DNA of 12,140 nt from Circinella minor (Eukaryota; Mucoromycota; Mucoromycetes; Mucorales; Lichtheimiaceae), in assembly GCA_016758965.1 (NCBI GenBank), contig JAEPRB010000590.1:1-12140 (forward strand). Direction: 5' to 3'. The translations under genes were made by a program, and so were the position numbers. Below, one piece after another: positions 1 through 8,307 of the stretch (the first letter of the stretch is position 1; the number at the start of each line of letters is the position of its first letter). The notes beneath the pieces were generated by a model. The model ran no database searches, had not been told where the DNA came from, and worked only from the letters and a program-made list of their open reading frames with translations.

Positions 1-2238
1 ACACAAACACACCTCTTTCGATTTATATTACTACGATGTTTTTGTTTACTATTGATACTGGTATTTTATTTTATTTTTCTTCGGGTAGATTATATAGCTT
101 GTGCCGATAGTTATTGAAAAAAAATAGTGGTCTGGATATGGATTGATATTACGCTTCGTATACTTGGATTTGAATAATGGATATTTGGATAGTATGAAAT
201 AGAGAGATTATTGGGTTTGTTAATTATGTTATACATTTCGTTGCGGTAATGGTAATAAATTATTCTATGGATTGTTTTTTTTTTTGAACAATGATATTTG
301 CTATTATTTATCACGGGAACGGTCAAAATATTATTATTGTTATGAAATAATATAGGAAATGTTGTAACATAAATAATGTTAGGAATAATATGGTATAAAA
401 GATATAATGAACTGAGACGAGATATAATATTTCGACATCTTTGGGATTAGATCATTTGAAAAACATAGATTTGAAAAGTTTGTTGAATCTTCAAGTTGAA
501 TACAATAATAATAAGCACATTTATTGACTTGCTACCTGTAAATAAATTAAGAACGCGGCATACTTTTTTAATGTAATATTTTTATGTTCTTTTATAAGTA
601 GCCTCGTCGACACATTACCACTTTGAATCTATTAGAACATTGGATAGTCGGATTGGCTGGTACATATATCCATCTGCATCTAAAGTTTCGGATAAGGTAG
701 TACTGCTAGATCCACATATTCTTTTATCAGTAGAACACTATATTCTGTCGGATAAAAATGAATATTACCCAACAAATATAATACTTTGATATACACGAGT
801 ATTTTTTTGAGATAAATTGTACAGCCTCCAATACATTGTACTATCTATATTATAAACGAGAGAGAAAAAATATACAATACAAAGCATTTGTCCAGAAGGA
901 ATTGAGTATGTTATTGGAGGGAAAATATATCTAGCATACCGGTCAAGGATTCTAAATTAACATGATTATAAGGAATCAAAACCATCCTCGTATCTATAAC
1001 AACATACCCGAGAATGTCCAGTAATATAGATTCGATTATCCAAAAGAATTTATGTATATACTTTATTGATGATAATAATAATAATAATATGCTAGCCATA
1101 ACAACAACACTACTTGGGATCCAATTGATACTTTTAATACCTGATTCACTCTTTAACCTTTCATCATCCGTGTGTTTCTTTGATAATATGTGCTGTTCTA
1201 TTAATAATATTAGGCGTAGAAAACATATTATAGCTTGCTGCAAAAGTAAAGTCTTTTTTTAACATTTAGAAATAGCTTTGTTTGGTGAGTTGGAAAACAA
1301 GTATAATATTATATTGTTGTTTGCTTATTCTTTGGTTTTTTTTTTTTTGTAACGCTACTTTTATGATAGTATAGATTGACGTTCACTGTGCTCAATATTG
1401 ATGTACGATTGTCGACTACATTGTTAGCTGAAATGCTCGTTATATAGATTACTAAAGCAAAGCATGTCTTAAAAGTTTCAGCAACTATTAATTTCATAAC
1501 CCTTTGTATACTTTTTTTTTGTTCTAACCATGACGTTCCCCTTCTTCCAGACACATAAATCATTTTGACTACAATGCTTTCCTTTTCTTATATTCTCGGT
1601 GTTCCTTTTGCAATGTTGAATAAGGTCATATTTCTTGAGTACCATTGCCGTTTTGTTTTCTCCAACCTTATACTATCTACCTCTCTATTCAGTCCTTCCG
1701 TTTTTTCCCTCTTTCACAAGATAAATATACAGTATCTCACAAAAAAAAAAAGACAATATAATTCAGATCTTATTATAGTTTCTACAATTGTTAGACTGAA
1801 ATAAATGTTTATGTTTTTTTTATCAAAAAAGGAAAGAATACGTAAGGTGGGAAAAGAAAAAAAAATCGACCCAACTTCAGACCAACCTAGGTCCATCTGT
1901 AAAAATAATCCCTTTAAGCTATGCATGATTAATTTACTGCTTAGTAATGATTATTTTTTTTATACAGATAGTTTCTACGTGTTGTAGATACTATAGATAA
2001 TGAATGTTATGTATAGAAATAAAAATATAATAAGTGATGATAATTATTATTTACGAATTATTATAACTTTAGAGCTACCAAGCATGAACAAAAAAGACTT
2101 TCAAGGTGGAAATTGCGTCATCGAGCATGGAAAAAAAAACTTTCAGAGCGAAAAATTATATAAATCAAGTATATTTATTTATTTATGCGTAAAAACTTTT
2201 ATGATACATCACAAAAACTGCCCACTATCATGTTTTAC
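1..2238. other. AT-rich stretch without a recognisable gene
   Basis: I see no supportable gene here. The sequence is very AT-rich, with many runs of T or A (for example around 1333-1350 and 1740-1752). The longest open frames are short and low in complexity, and they overlap on opposite strands: 911-1243 minus against 1014-1262 plus, and 1714-1926 minus against 1565-1804 and 1805-1987 plus. That is what chance gives at this base composition. A minus-strand fragment near 2060-2135 (containing SMLDDAISTL) could be another exon of the candidate gene at 2239-2953, but I could not join it in phase. No TIR, LTR or tRNA was found. Confidence 0.5.
1072..1090. repeat. Short AAT trinucleotide microsatellite
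   Basis: A perfect (ATA)n run of about 19 bases. It is read as Asn or Leu runs in the two overlapping short frames, which is one reason to distrust both as genes. Confidence 0.7.
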
Positions 2239-2953
2239 CATGGAGGGTCGTGGAGGATCCCAAAGGCCTGACACAGCAAAGGATTTGGCGCCATTCAATG
2301 GCTCCGAAATTCTATAAGAAGCCAAAAAGAGAATGGGAACGATCATTGGACAGTGATTGTTTCATTTACTGACACTTGAAATATAATTTTGCCTTTTGAT
2401 TCATTCAGTTATCATCCATTTGCACTTCAAATATATGTCTGTCTTTTGATCCGACCGATAAGCAATGATCGCTCATTCATTGATACGTAAAATATAATAA
2501 AATTTGTACTAGTTTGTTTACTCATGTGATCATTCAAATATGATTTAATGTTTATTTTTTTTAGAAAAAAAATAATACAACAATTACTACTTGTAATAAA
2601 ATTATACAAAAAAAAACTACATACTTTTCATCATCGTCATTATTCTTTGACAAGGGTGCAGGGGGGAAATGCAAATCAACCATTACTTCAACCTTTGATT
2701 GTCTTTCTGACCTTACACCGGCGAACACTAAGCTAGTAGTGAAAATGTGTAGTATCGAATTCGGTTTCAATAATTTTTTGGTCCAATCTGAGTCGATGGC
2801 AAAACTTTGACTGATTACGTACCGGCTTATCCTTACGCTAGGAGAGTTTGGCAATACCGTAAACCATCCTTTTTTGAAAAACATTTTTTGATTAAAGTAA
2901 TTATTATACCAAATTATACCTTCAATTTTCCCAGCAAAGTCGCGTCGATTTTT
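2239..2953 (-). CDS. Candidate two-exon gene fragment of unknown function
   Basis: Not recognised. On the minus strand a frame is open from 2953 to 2625 (109 codons plus 2 bases) and includes an ATG at 2884. Its composition is varied (segments KKGWFTVLPNSPSVRISRY and SLVFAGVRSERQSKVEV), unlike the low-complexity chance frames nearby. It ends at a good donor (AA|GTATGT, donor G at 2624) after a short Asp run. A strong pyrimidine-rich acceptor ending TTATAG lies at 2312, and joining 2625 to 2311 keeps phase. This gives a 73-base second exon (ISEPLNGAKSFAVSGLWDPP and more) that ends at ATG|GTAAAAC. Upstream, TAATAG just before 2953 could be an acceptor. The implied intron (2312-2624, 313 bases) is longer than those in the KDZ gene. 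Further exons on either side are likely but not resolved. It could be a decayed gene or, less likely, chance. Confidence 0.38.
2312..2624 (-). other. Putative intron of the unknown gene
   Basis: Starts GTATGT and ends TTCTTATAG on the minus strand, and joins the two open segments in phase 2. Its length allows for a missed exon inside it. The plus strand here carries diverged repeats of about 40-50 bases (near 2371-2412 and 2422-2462, with a weaker third near 2484), each containing a form of CACTTnAAATATA followed by CTTTTGAT. Confidence 0.3.
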
Positions 2954-4413
2954 CTATTAGACTTCTTTTTTCAATGTTAATTTCGGTCTGAGGATCATTG
3001 AAGAATATTTTTATTTGTTGATGAAGAACTAGACGGAGAAAAACAACACTCATTATTCGGTTGAAAATATGTTTCTTAACTAGACGTTCCATTGTTATCT
3101 AATAATATTATAGATACATGATTAATGACAATATTAATCTTCAACACTTGTTTTATTATTCATAAAAAGAACATCGTCTCTATCTTTTTTTTCAGTAACT
3201 GTGACATTCTGCCGAACTTGTAGTTATTATATAGTTTTCTTTTTTTTTCTGTCTCTGGTTACGTATATGTATTCCAAACTGAAAAGCTCCGATGCTGCAT
3301 ATTTGTTATTACCGTAAGCCTGAAAGGAATTTACGCCCGTAACATTTGTATTTTTGTTACTATTAAGGAGTGTATTACTATCTCATAGTAACACATGTTT
3401 TTTTTGGGTGATTAATTTGTTTTATTTAGAAGGTCCGGCATCAGGAGATAAATTTGGGTTGCAGGTAAAGCTATAGATGACCAAACAGTATGTGTGCTAT
3501 GAACACCATATCCATCCACTTTTTTGTTGTCGTTTTTACTTTGAATAATTGATTATAAAAAAAAATATAGCTGAGTAATTTTTAAGTAGAATAGGGTACT
3601 CCTTTTTGTTTTCATTGACATCTATAAGAAAGTGCGATTTTTCGTCCCCTTTTCATATGACACGCGCGTCCATCGTCTTTAAGGCTAGTGTTTGTGATGA
3701 TGTTTACGTAAATAAACAAAACAAAAGAAAGGTACTCTCTTCTAATACTTGAAATTTACTTTACTGTATTTTCAAAGTCAACCAAGAACAAGTGGATGCA
3801 AAACATATATATGTATACCACATTTTCCAAAGAAAAACTACATCAGGTGGAAGAAGAGCGCATACCTAATAAGTAGGTCGAGTTTGAATTTTTTCGTGCT
3901 ATCCACGTTATATTTATTGATAGTTTTCTATCATGGACTTTTTATTTGCAGATATTTTTGTACAAAATATACTAATCATATATTTGTAAATTACAATTGA
4001 TGCCAGTTCAAGGATGTGAAATACAAAAATGGCGATGACTGCTGTGTTTGGGTCTTGTATCCCATCCAGGGCAATTATTGACAAATTGCGCCTCTGGTTG
4101 GCATCAAATGAAACTGTACGGCTCAAATGGTTTGGAAAGCCAAACTCCGGTGGGCAGTTTTTGTGATGCTACGTATTTCAAGAAAATAATCGGATAAGTG
4201 CAGATATATAGACTATATTTATAGAGACATAAAAAGAAAGTGAGTGATTAATATATATATTATAAAATGTAAAAAAAAAAAGATATTGATAATATAAAAG
4301 ATAAAAAAAAAGAAAGACATACGTATTGATAGGTAAGTATAAACTATTAAAAGATCGGCATATTAAATAAAATGTGCATAATATCGAGGATTCATAGCTT
4401 AAAGGGAGATATA
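2954..4413. other. AT-rich stretch with isolated coding-like pieces, no assigned gene
   Basis: No gene can be assigned. Short minus-strand pieces look coding (for example VDGYGVHSTHTVWSSIALPA near 3415-3520 and AYGNNKYAASELFSLEYIYV near 3260-3319, the latter just after a TTTCAG acceptor-like site). They could be upstream exons or decayed parts of the 2239-2953 candidate, but they lie in different frames. A GC-richer island at about 4000-4170 is open on both strands: a 45-codon plus-strand frame at 4029-4166 starts in AAAAATGGCG, and a minus frame runs opposite it. Neither matches a family I know. The last part, about 4170-4413, is low-complexity A/T. Confidence 0.4.
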
Positions 4414-4805
4414 CTAATTATCAACAACAACATTTTCGCCATCATCCTCATCATCATCCTCTTCACCACTCATATTTCCATTTTCAATTTTATCATGTAA
4501 ATGACTGATTGAGTCGTGGTGTCATTATCCAGCACATATTCCTCATTCATGACTTCCTCTTCTACTTCTTCTTCTTCAACAGTAACGTCATATATCATCT
4601 GCCTTTCCTACTAATACATTTCTTGGGATAGATATGTTGGGTTCCCAAGTAGTACCATATACATTATAATAAAAATTTTCTGCTTGTACAAAACGGTGGT
4701 ATACAAGCATTTTCCATCCGACGCGCCAAGAACCTTCTTTTCTCACAACTTTCTCCAAAGCTTTACAACAAGTTCCGCATAACTCTTCACTCGAAGCTCC
4801 TCAGC
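4414..4805 (-). other. KDZ last exon with acidic tail
   Basis: Coding pieces in changing frames: SSEELCGTCCKALEKVV, GSWRVGWKMLVYHRFVQ and NVYGTTWEPNISIPRNV, then an acidic tail (DVTVEEEEVEEEV, later GEEDDDEDDGENVVVDN) and TAG at 4416-4414. At least three shifts are needed. The tail's Asp/Glu runs appear on the plus strand as CTTCTTCTT and CATCATCCT repeats. Confidence 0.55.
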
Positions 4806-4901
4806 CTAAAGAAAATATAGTTTAGTACGTATACATAATACGTTCAAAATGATGAAAAAAATAGCATTGGGAATTAAAGATAAAGCAATGAAAATACATA
4901 C
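4806..4901 (-). other. KDZ intron (96 bases)
   Basis: Donor GTATGTATT, acceptor ATTTTCTTTAG with a good pyrimidine tract. The join is phase 0, but the downstream frame that looks most coding (SSEELCGTCCKALEKVV) is shifted, so a one-base change near 4790 is needed. Confidence 0.6.
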
Positions 4902-5146
4902 TCTAATAATATCAAACTCTTTTGGTGCATGACGTTTGTTCATAAACTCGCGAAGCACTCGAAAGCTCGTCAAATTTGAAGTAAAATTCCAAAAGTCATT
5001 ATCAAGGTTACAAACCTCTTCATACTTTTGACAGTTCTCCGGCTTTCCTAGATTATTACAAATAGTATCATAGTGGTGAAGAATTGGAGTTGCAGTTTTT
5101 TTAACATTTTGAATTGCTATTTTCGACCGTTTGCTTGTTTTATGGC
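4902..5146 (-). other. KDZ exon, C-terminal conserved region
   Basis: Open throughout: HKTSKRSKIAIQNVKKTA, PILHHYDTICNNLG, YEEVCNLDNDFWNF, LREFMNKRHAPKEFDIIR. The pattern of basic helix, AI, then Tyr-Asp and a late EEV matches the tail region of KDZ transposases. Ends ATT AGA|GTATGT. Confidence 0.65.
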
Positions 5147-5195
5147 CTATAAATACAGTATAAGTTATAATTACGTTACAAAGCTTGTTACGTAC
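5147..5195 (-). other. KDZ intron (49 bases)
   Basis: Donor GTACGTAAC, acceptor GTATTTATAG. Phase 1 joining (T|GC) gives ITIYC-HKTSKRSKIAIQN, which resembles the conserved KDZ region of basic residues followed by AI and a YD/YN pair. Confidence 0.6.
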
Positions 5196-5434
5196 AATAA
5201 ATAGTTATTCTAGAAATTAGCATGCCAAGTTTTGTTGTGTGATACAACTGATCTTGTAAAACTGTTCTCCCAACAATTACTGATTTAAGCTGTGCCTTGG
5301 TTTTTGCAAGATCATGCTCTTGTGTCTGCGTATATGCCTTCTGGAATTTCATAGAGTTTCGTTCCCAACGCATGGTTATTATATTTCTTCTTATAAGCAC
5401 ATACTCCAAACGTTGAACTGAATCTCCGTATTGC
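5196..5434 (-). other. KDZ exon, helical linker
   Basis: Open without breaks: QYGDSVQRLEYVLIRRNI, then KAYTQTQEHDLAKTKAQL and VIVGRTVLQDQLYH, ending GMLISRITIY. This is a predicted charged coiled or helical region. Confidence 0.65.
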
Positions 5435-5566
5435 CTGGAAGTTATGAAATAAAATGACGTATTAATCCATACGATTTTTTTGACAGTTAGAATATATGGA
5501 ATTTTAATAATGGTATGTATTGATCTATCAACGTCTCTTATGCTTTCTCTCGAAACAGAAACATAC
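5435..5566 (-). other. KDZ intron (132 bases)
   Basis: Donor GTATGT, acceptor ACTTCCAG. Phase 2 joining gives ENAASN-RQYGDSVQRLEY. A continuous open frame also reads through it (5772-5188), so it would be easy to miss. Strong splice signals and a better protein join favour an intron. Confidence 0.65.
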
Positions 5567-6038
5567 CTGTTACTTGCTGCATTTTCATACAGTTCATGTA
5601 ATTCACGTGGATATTTTTGCTTCAGTGACTCTTTGGTTACTGTTGCATTTGAACTGGGCTCGAAAATACTCTCTTGATGTACAAATGTGTTCCGCTTTTC
5701 TTTCAGTTGGTCATCTGTTAAAGATGGGTTATATGCATGTATAAATTTAGAAGCATTTTCTAATATTTTCACTGCCTTGCTCTGTCGTCGGCGCAGGTAT
5801 GTGGCTATTCCCTCAAGGCATATTAAAAATTTTTTTCAGCTACTAAAGTTCGACTAATCCCAGAAGCAAACAGTGATTCAATAAGAATAGAACGTAAATG
5901 ATAACTTATGAAGATTGAATATATGTTTCTCTTTATAATGCATTATTGAATGAGATAAGGTGAGCAGGTGTCGTTCAGCTGACATTTGTCTTGACATTCT
6001 AACTAGATTTCCAATTGTGCTCCACAATCGCTCCATAC
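5567..6038 (-). other. KDZ exon, MERLWS and following helices
   Basis: Begins MERLWSTIGNLVRMSRQMS, then HSIMHYKEKH. Two one-base shifts follow (near 5905 and in the A/T run near 5830), after which the frame runs ATYLRRRQSKAVKILENASK to ELYENAASN. The region is rich in charged helical residues, as expected for the KDZ C-terminal half. It ends AAC AG|GTATGT. Confidence 0.7.
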
Positions 6039-6139
6039 CTACATATTTAATCGAATATTTATTATGTAGCGTCAGTATTATATAATATTCTTATTCCAAA
6101 AAAACTCTTTAGTAAGTTGCTGTTTTCTTAATATACTAC
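6039..6139 (-). other. KDZ intron (101 bases)
   Basis: Donor GTAGTATA, acceptor AATATGTAG. Phase 1 joining gives DGEG-MERLWS across the junction, which matches the KDZ consensus around the catalytic Glu. This is the best-supported splice in the gene. Confidence 0.8.
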
Positions 6140-6279
6140 CTTCGCCATCCACCAAGCCAAAATTATCGTTACGTATATTGTGGATTATTGTATATTTGAC
6201 ACTCCATTAAATGACCGTATGTATGAAAAACGCCAATGGTTACTTTAGAACCATGATCTTTTAGTTGGGGATAATATTT
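6140..6279 (-). other. KDZ exon with FHTYGH...C motif and catalytic Glu
   Basis: Reads KYYPQLKDHGSKVTIG, then VFHTYGHLMECQIYNNPQ. A one-base shift near 6165-6180 follows, then DNFGLVDGEG, ending in GAAG at 6140. FHxYxH followed by CQ and then GxxDGEG is the most diagnostic stretch of the family in this gene. Confidence 0.75.
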
Positions 6280-6376
6280 CTATAAATATATATCAAGCAG
6301 TTAATAATACTAACAGTTAATATATAATAATCTATTATTAAACCAAATAATACAAGATAACATGAAAAATACGTAC
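6280..6376 (-). other. KDZ intron (97 bases)
   Basis: Donor GTACGT after ACA (exon end 6377), acceptor TTTATAG (next exon starts 6279, AAA TAT TAT). Phase 0 on the preferred reading. The upstream exon is only a few codons long before the A/T run, so the donor is less certain than the acceptor. Confidence 0.45.
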
Positions 6377-6386
6377 TGTTACGTCC

Positions 6387-6388
<2 letters not shown>

Positions 6389-6420
<32 letters not shown>
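6389..6420 (+). repeat. Uninterrupted run of 32 A
   Basis: Thirty-two consecutive A on the plus strand (T on the KDZ sense strand), by far the longest homopolymer in the window. Sequence directly on its left (GCG GAC GTA ACA on the minus strand) looks like KDZ exon, so it is unlikely to be the tail of a retroposed RNA. A slipped or miscalled homopolymer, or the pyrimidine tract of an intron, are more plausible. Confidence 0.8.
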
Positions 6421-6422
<2 letters not shown>

Positions 6423-6550
6423 TCTTCCTCATATTTTCTTTCATTGTCGTATGAACAAATTTCAGTAGTAGTAATAATAAATGCAGTATTGAAATGGATA
6501 TTATAATTGCCGAACTAAGATTGAATTTTATTGGTGGACGCTAATGATAA
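6421..6550 (-). other. Uncertain KDZ segment between possible insertion and A/T run
   Basis: One minus-strand frame reads ITTTEICSYDNERKYEEE up to the homopolymer at 6420. This may be KDZ coding sequence between the CNIGC and FHTYGH motifs, but I cannot align it to a known motif. It could equally be intron. Confidence 0.3.
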
Positions 6551-6985
6551 ACATTAACGATTATTGAATAGTTTTATAATTACGTATTAATTATTATCAA
6601 ACATTATAGTAAATAGCATAAATAGGATCGAATTGATCAAAAAGTTTTAGCTTAGCTTTTTATCTTTCTACGTATTTTTCATAATAAAATACTTTTATAT
6701 CCACTTTTTGGATAATTAATCCAACTCATTTTCCAAGCGATATTTTCTCGTCTTTTGTGGTTTGGCATAATATAAGTCCAAAATAAGCTAGCTCCCACAA
6801 TCAATCATTATTTTCTTTATAAGAATTGGAGTCTTAGCCTCTTTCTTCCATTTTGAGTGAAATTTGGATCATTTCCGATATTCTATTCTACTCAATTAAA
6901 TTTTAAGCCTAATCTTTTGGTTAATTCAACCTAAATTGTCAACCATCATTAACACACCACATTAAAAACTGAACAATACATTAAC
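6551..6985. mobile_element. Possible small insertion flanked by 8-bp direct repeats
   Basis: The 8-mer ACATTAAC occurs at 6551-6558 and again at 6978-6985. The copies bracket a 419-base block (6559-6977) with no recognisable KDZ coding, sitting exactly where the KDZ frame breaks off. The block is much longer than the gene's placed introns (49-132 bases). Its ends show weak, gapped inverted similarity (ATTATTGAATAGTTTT against ATTGTTCAGTTTTT). Eight-base target duplications are typical of hAT-type and some other DNA transposons. In AT-rich DNA an 8-mer repeat can arise by chance, and a long intron is the main alternative. Confidence 0.3.
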
Positions 6986-7088
6986 TGCAGCGGAGAAACG
7001 ACACCCAATATTACATAGACAGTTTAGCCATATGCATGGACCATATTTTTGAACCAAGACTTTAATCAATGAAAGTGGATACTTGTAT
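6978..7088 (-). other. KDZ exon with the CNIGC motif
   Basis: Reads YKYPLSLIKVLVQKYGPCIW then LNCLCNIGCRFSAAVN. KDZ transposases usually have Tyr-Asp-Ile-(Gly/Ala)-Cys at this place. Here the two codons are TGT AAT (7015-7010), giving Cys-Asn. Recognisable coding ends near 6978. Confidence 0.6.
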
Positions 7089-7211
7089 CTTAAACAATTA
7101 TCAAAACAAATAGTACATTAGGACAAGAACAAGAAAATACAGTATATAGTAAAATGCTTTACGTACTATCTTTCAAATATAGAATATAATTTTATCCAAA
7201 AAATCATTTAC
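7089..7211 (-). other. KDZ intron (123 bases)
   Basis: Donor GTAAATG, acceptor TTGTTTAAG. Joining 7212 to 7088 is phase 2 and restores GER-YKYPLSLIKVL, the expected KDZ order, which supports the splice sites. Confidence 0.7.
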
Positions 7212-7458
7212 CTCTCTCCCAATTCATACATGTTAGTAAATTTTAGCGGTATGTTATGCTTACACACACATCTAACAATACCAGGTTCATGAACACGATG
7301 TTTTTTAAGTACTTGCAAGCTAAGGTTTGCAGCATCGAAATTACTCCAAAAAATTCTTGGCATTTGTCTGCTTCAAAAAATATGTTGCATGTCACCTTTT
7401 TCACATCTTGGTCATTTATTTTGAGTCGACATAGCTGATGATTTTCATCAATAGCGAC
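7212..7458 (-). other. KDZ exon with first catalytic Asp and CKHNIPL motif
   Basis: Reads VAIDENHQLCRLKIND from 7458. It shifts frame near the A6 run at 7348-7353, then continues FWSNFDAANLSL, KKHRVHEPGIVRC, VCKHNIPLKFTNMY and ELGE, ending at donor AG|GTAAAT (exon end 7212). The Asp codon of FDA is at 7336-7334. The reading frame starts directly at the retroelement LTR boundary, so the 5' part of the gene has been displaced. Confidence 0.7.
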
Positions 7459-7716
7459 TGTTGTAACCCTTACATAAACAACTTTTCATATTTTCTATTT
7501 TTATACACGAATATTATGAATACTTATTCATATAAGAATATTCTCATTTCTATTACCTTTATCACGAATCAACCGATTGTACAACAACTTAATATAAATA
7601 TCTCCTCAATTAATTAATTAAACAATCACATGTAATAGCTGCACGATATTAGACAGTTGCTGCGGAACAATTGTAAAAAATATATAAACCCCAACTTTTT
7701 AAACCAAATAAAAAAT

Positions 7717-7748
7717 CATCAATCAAAAGATACATCAATCAAAAGATA
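7717..7748 (+). repeat. Perfect 16-bp tandem duplication in the LTR
   Basis: CATCAATCAAAAGATA occurs twice head to tail (7717-7732 and 7733-7748). Tandem repeats in U3 are common and often have enhancer roles, but nothing shows that here. Confidence 0.85.
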
Positions 7749-8085
7749 AATAGATCTTTTATTTTAAGATTATTTTCTATTGATTACTCAACATTGGGTT
7801 GTTTTATTTATTTTATTATCTAAGAGATTATCTTAAAATTATTATCTAACTTACTTTACCTACATATATTTATTTGTTGACTACATATTAAACGCAGTAT
7901 TTGAATTTAATATGATAACAACTGAAATCACATTATAAAGACTTAATATATACAGACATAATATCTCTGTACTAGATTTGATTATATAAAAATCAGTATC
8001 GCTTAACATATATTATCTCAAAAGAGCTTGAGTTATCTTAATAAACAATTACGTTGCAATACAAGATAATATTACTGGTGCTCAC

Positions 8086-8093
8086 TATAAAAA
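8086..8093 (+). promoter_or_regulatory. Likely TATA box of the LTR promoter
   Basis: TATAAAAA, about 110 bases before the proposed LTR end. A transcript would begin roughly 25-30 bases downstream (near 8110-8120). A second TATATAAA-like site at about 7680 is an alternative. In DNA this AT-rich such sites are frequent, so position is the main support. Confidence 0.4.
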
Positions 8094-8116
8094 TACATAA
8101 GCATATGTTGTAGCTG

Positions 8117-8122
8117 AATAAA
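8117..8122 (+). terminator. Candidate polyadenylation signal in the LTR
   Basis: AATAAA, about 30 bases after the TATA box, placed as expected for an R region used to end the transcript in the 3' LTR copy. The motif is short and common at this composition. Confidence 0.3.
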
Positions 8123-8198
8123 TATATCTACGTACTTGGAAATTTAATATATAAACATTCACACCGGCTACACACGAATTCGGTGCTCACACTACAGG

Positions 8199-8228
8199 GA
8201 TTGTATAGTTATCCTCTCATATACAATC
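8199..8228 (+). other. Perfect 9-bp hairpin just after the LTR
   Basis: GATTGTATA (8199-8207) and TATACAATC (8220-8228) are exact inverted repeats around a 12-base loop. They start three bases after the proposed LTR end, where a primer-binding site is expected. No TGG-initiated match to a tRNA 3' end is evident at that spot. Confidence 0.5.
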
Positions 8229-8280
8229 AAAGCGAATCATATTACTAAGACAATTATATATATACTACCAAGACAAATTA

Positions 8281-8307
8281 TAATTTACGAAAGCGAAACG
8301 TAAATTA
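8281..8307 (+). other. Second perfect 9-bp hairpin in the leader
   Basis: TAATTTACG (8281-8289) and CGTAAATTA (8299-8307) pair exactly around a 9-base loop, AAAGCGAAA. Around it (about 8245-8360) a motif like AAGACAATTATA recurs about four times in diverged form, and at 8371-8387 CCAATAT is repeated in tandem. Leader structure of this kind often serves packaging or dimerisation in retroelements; that role is inference. Confidence 0.5.

Larger units (their letters stand above)
4414..7458 (-). pseudogene. KDZ-family DNA transposase, multi-exon, decayed and interrupted
   Basis: Transposase of the Kyakuja-Dileera-Zisupton (KDZ) class, a DDE enzyme that cuts and pastes its own DNA transposon. Minus-strand motifs in order: FDAANLSL near 7340 (first catalytic Asp), CVCKHNIPL near 7260, ELGER|YKYPLSL across an intron, CNIGC near 7010, FHTYGH followed by CQIYNNPQ near 6210, and DNFGLVDGEG|MERLWS across an intron near 6140/6038 (Glu in DGEG). 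A helical C-terminal region with AIQNVKK near 5110 follows, then an acidic tail (4420-4600) ending at TAG 4416-4414. Six GT-AG introns can be placed. Frame breaks lie near 7348, 6170, 5905, 5830, 4790, 4600 and 4520. The second catalytic Asp is probably Asn. The N-terminus is missing because a retroelement LTR begins at 7459. Family assignment rests on motif order and is confident; non-function is likely, though some breaks could be assembly errors. Confidence 0.82.
8077..8190 (+). repeat. 9-bp direct repeat flanking the R/U5 region
   Basis: GGTGCTCAC at 8077-8085, directly before the TATA box, and again at 8182-8190, just before the proposed LTR end. The role is unknown. The copies are GC-richer than their surroundings. 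Confidence 0.7.
7459..8196 (+). repeat. Probable 5' long terminal repeat
   Basis: Proposed ends are TGTTGTAACCC at 7459 and CTCACACTACA at 8196, giving TGT...ACA termini and 738 bases. Support: the antisense KDZ frame stops exactly at 7458; a TATA box (8086-8093) and AATAAA (8117-8122) lie near the 3' end in the order expected for U3-R-U5; and a leader then gag follow. With only one copy in the window the ends cannot be checked against a second LTR, and the 3' end is the less certain one. Confidence 0.5.

Noticed and set aside
911..1262. Overlapping opposite-strand frames of 110 and 82 residues
   Set aside because: They are mirror images over the same A/T-rich and AAT-repeat sequence, with hydrophobic low-complexity products and no motif.
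5480..5744. Plus-strand frames opposite the KDZ gene
   Set aside because: They lie antisense to conserved KDZ exons and their intron and show no family features.
5188..5772. A single 194-residue uninterrupted protein
   Set aside because: The frame reads through a GTATGT...CCAG intron (5435-5566); splicing it out joins more KDZ-like sequence, and KDZ motifs continue on both sides.
6280..6420. A-run as the 3' tail of a retroposed RNA (LINE or SINE)
   Set aside because: The sequence directly on its left continues as KDZ exon and intron on the opposite strand, leaving no inserted body.
7256..7438. A 60-residue plus-strand protein
   Set aside because: It is antisense to the KDZ exon that carries the FDA and CKHNIPL motifs.
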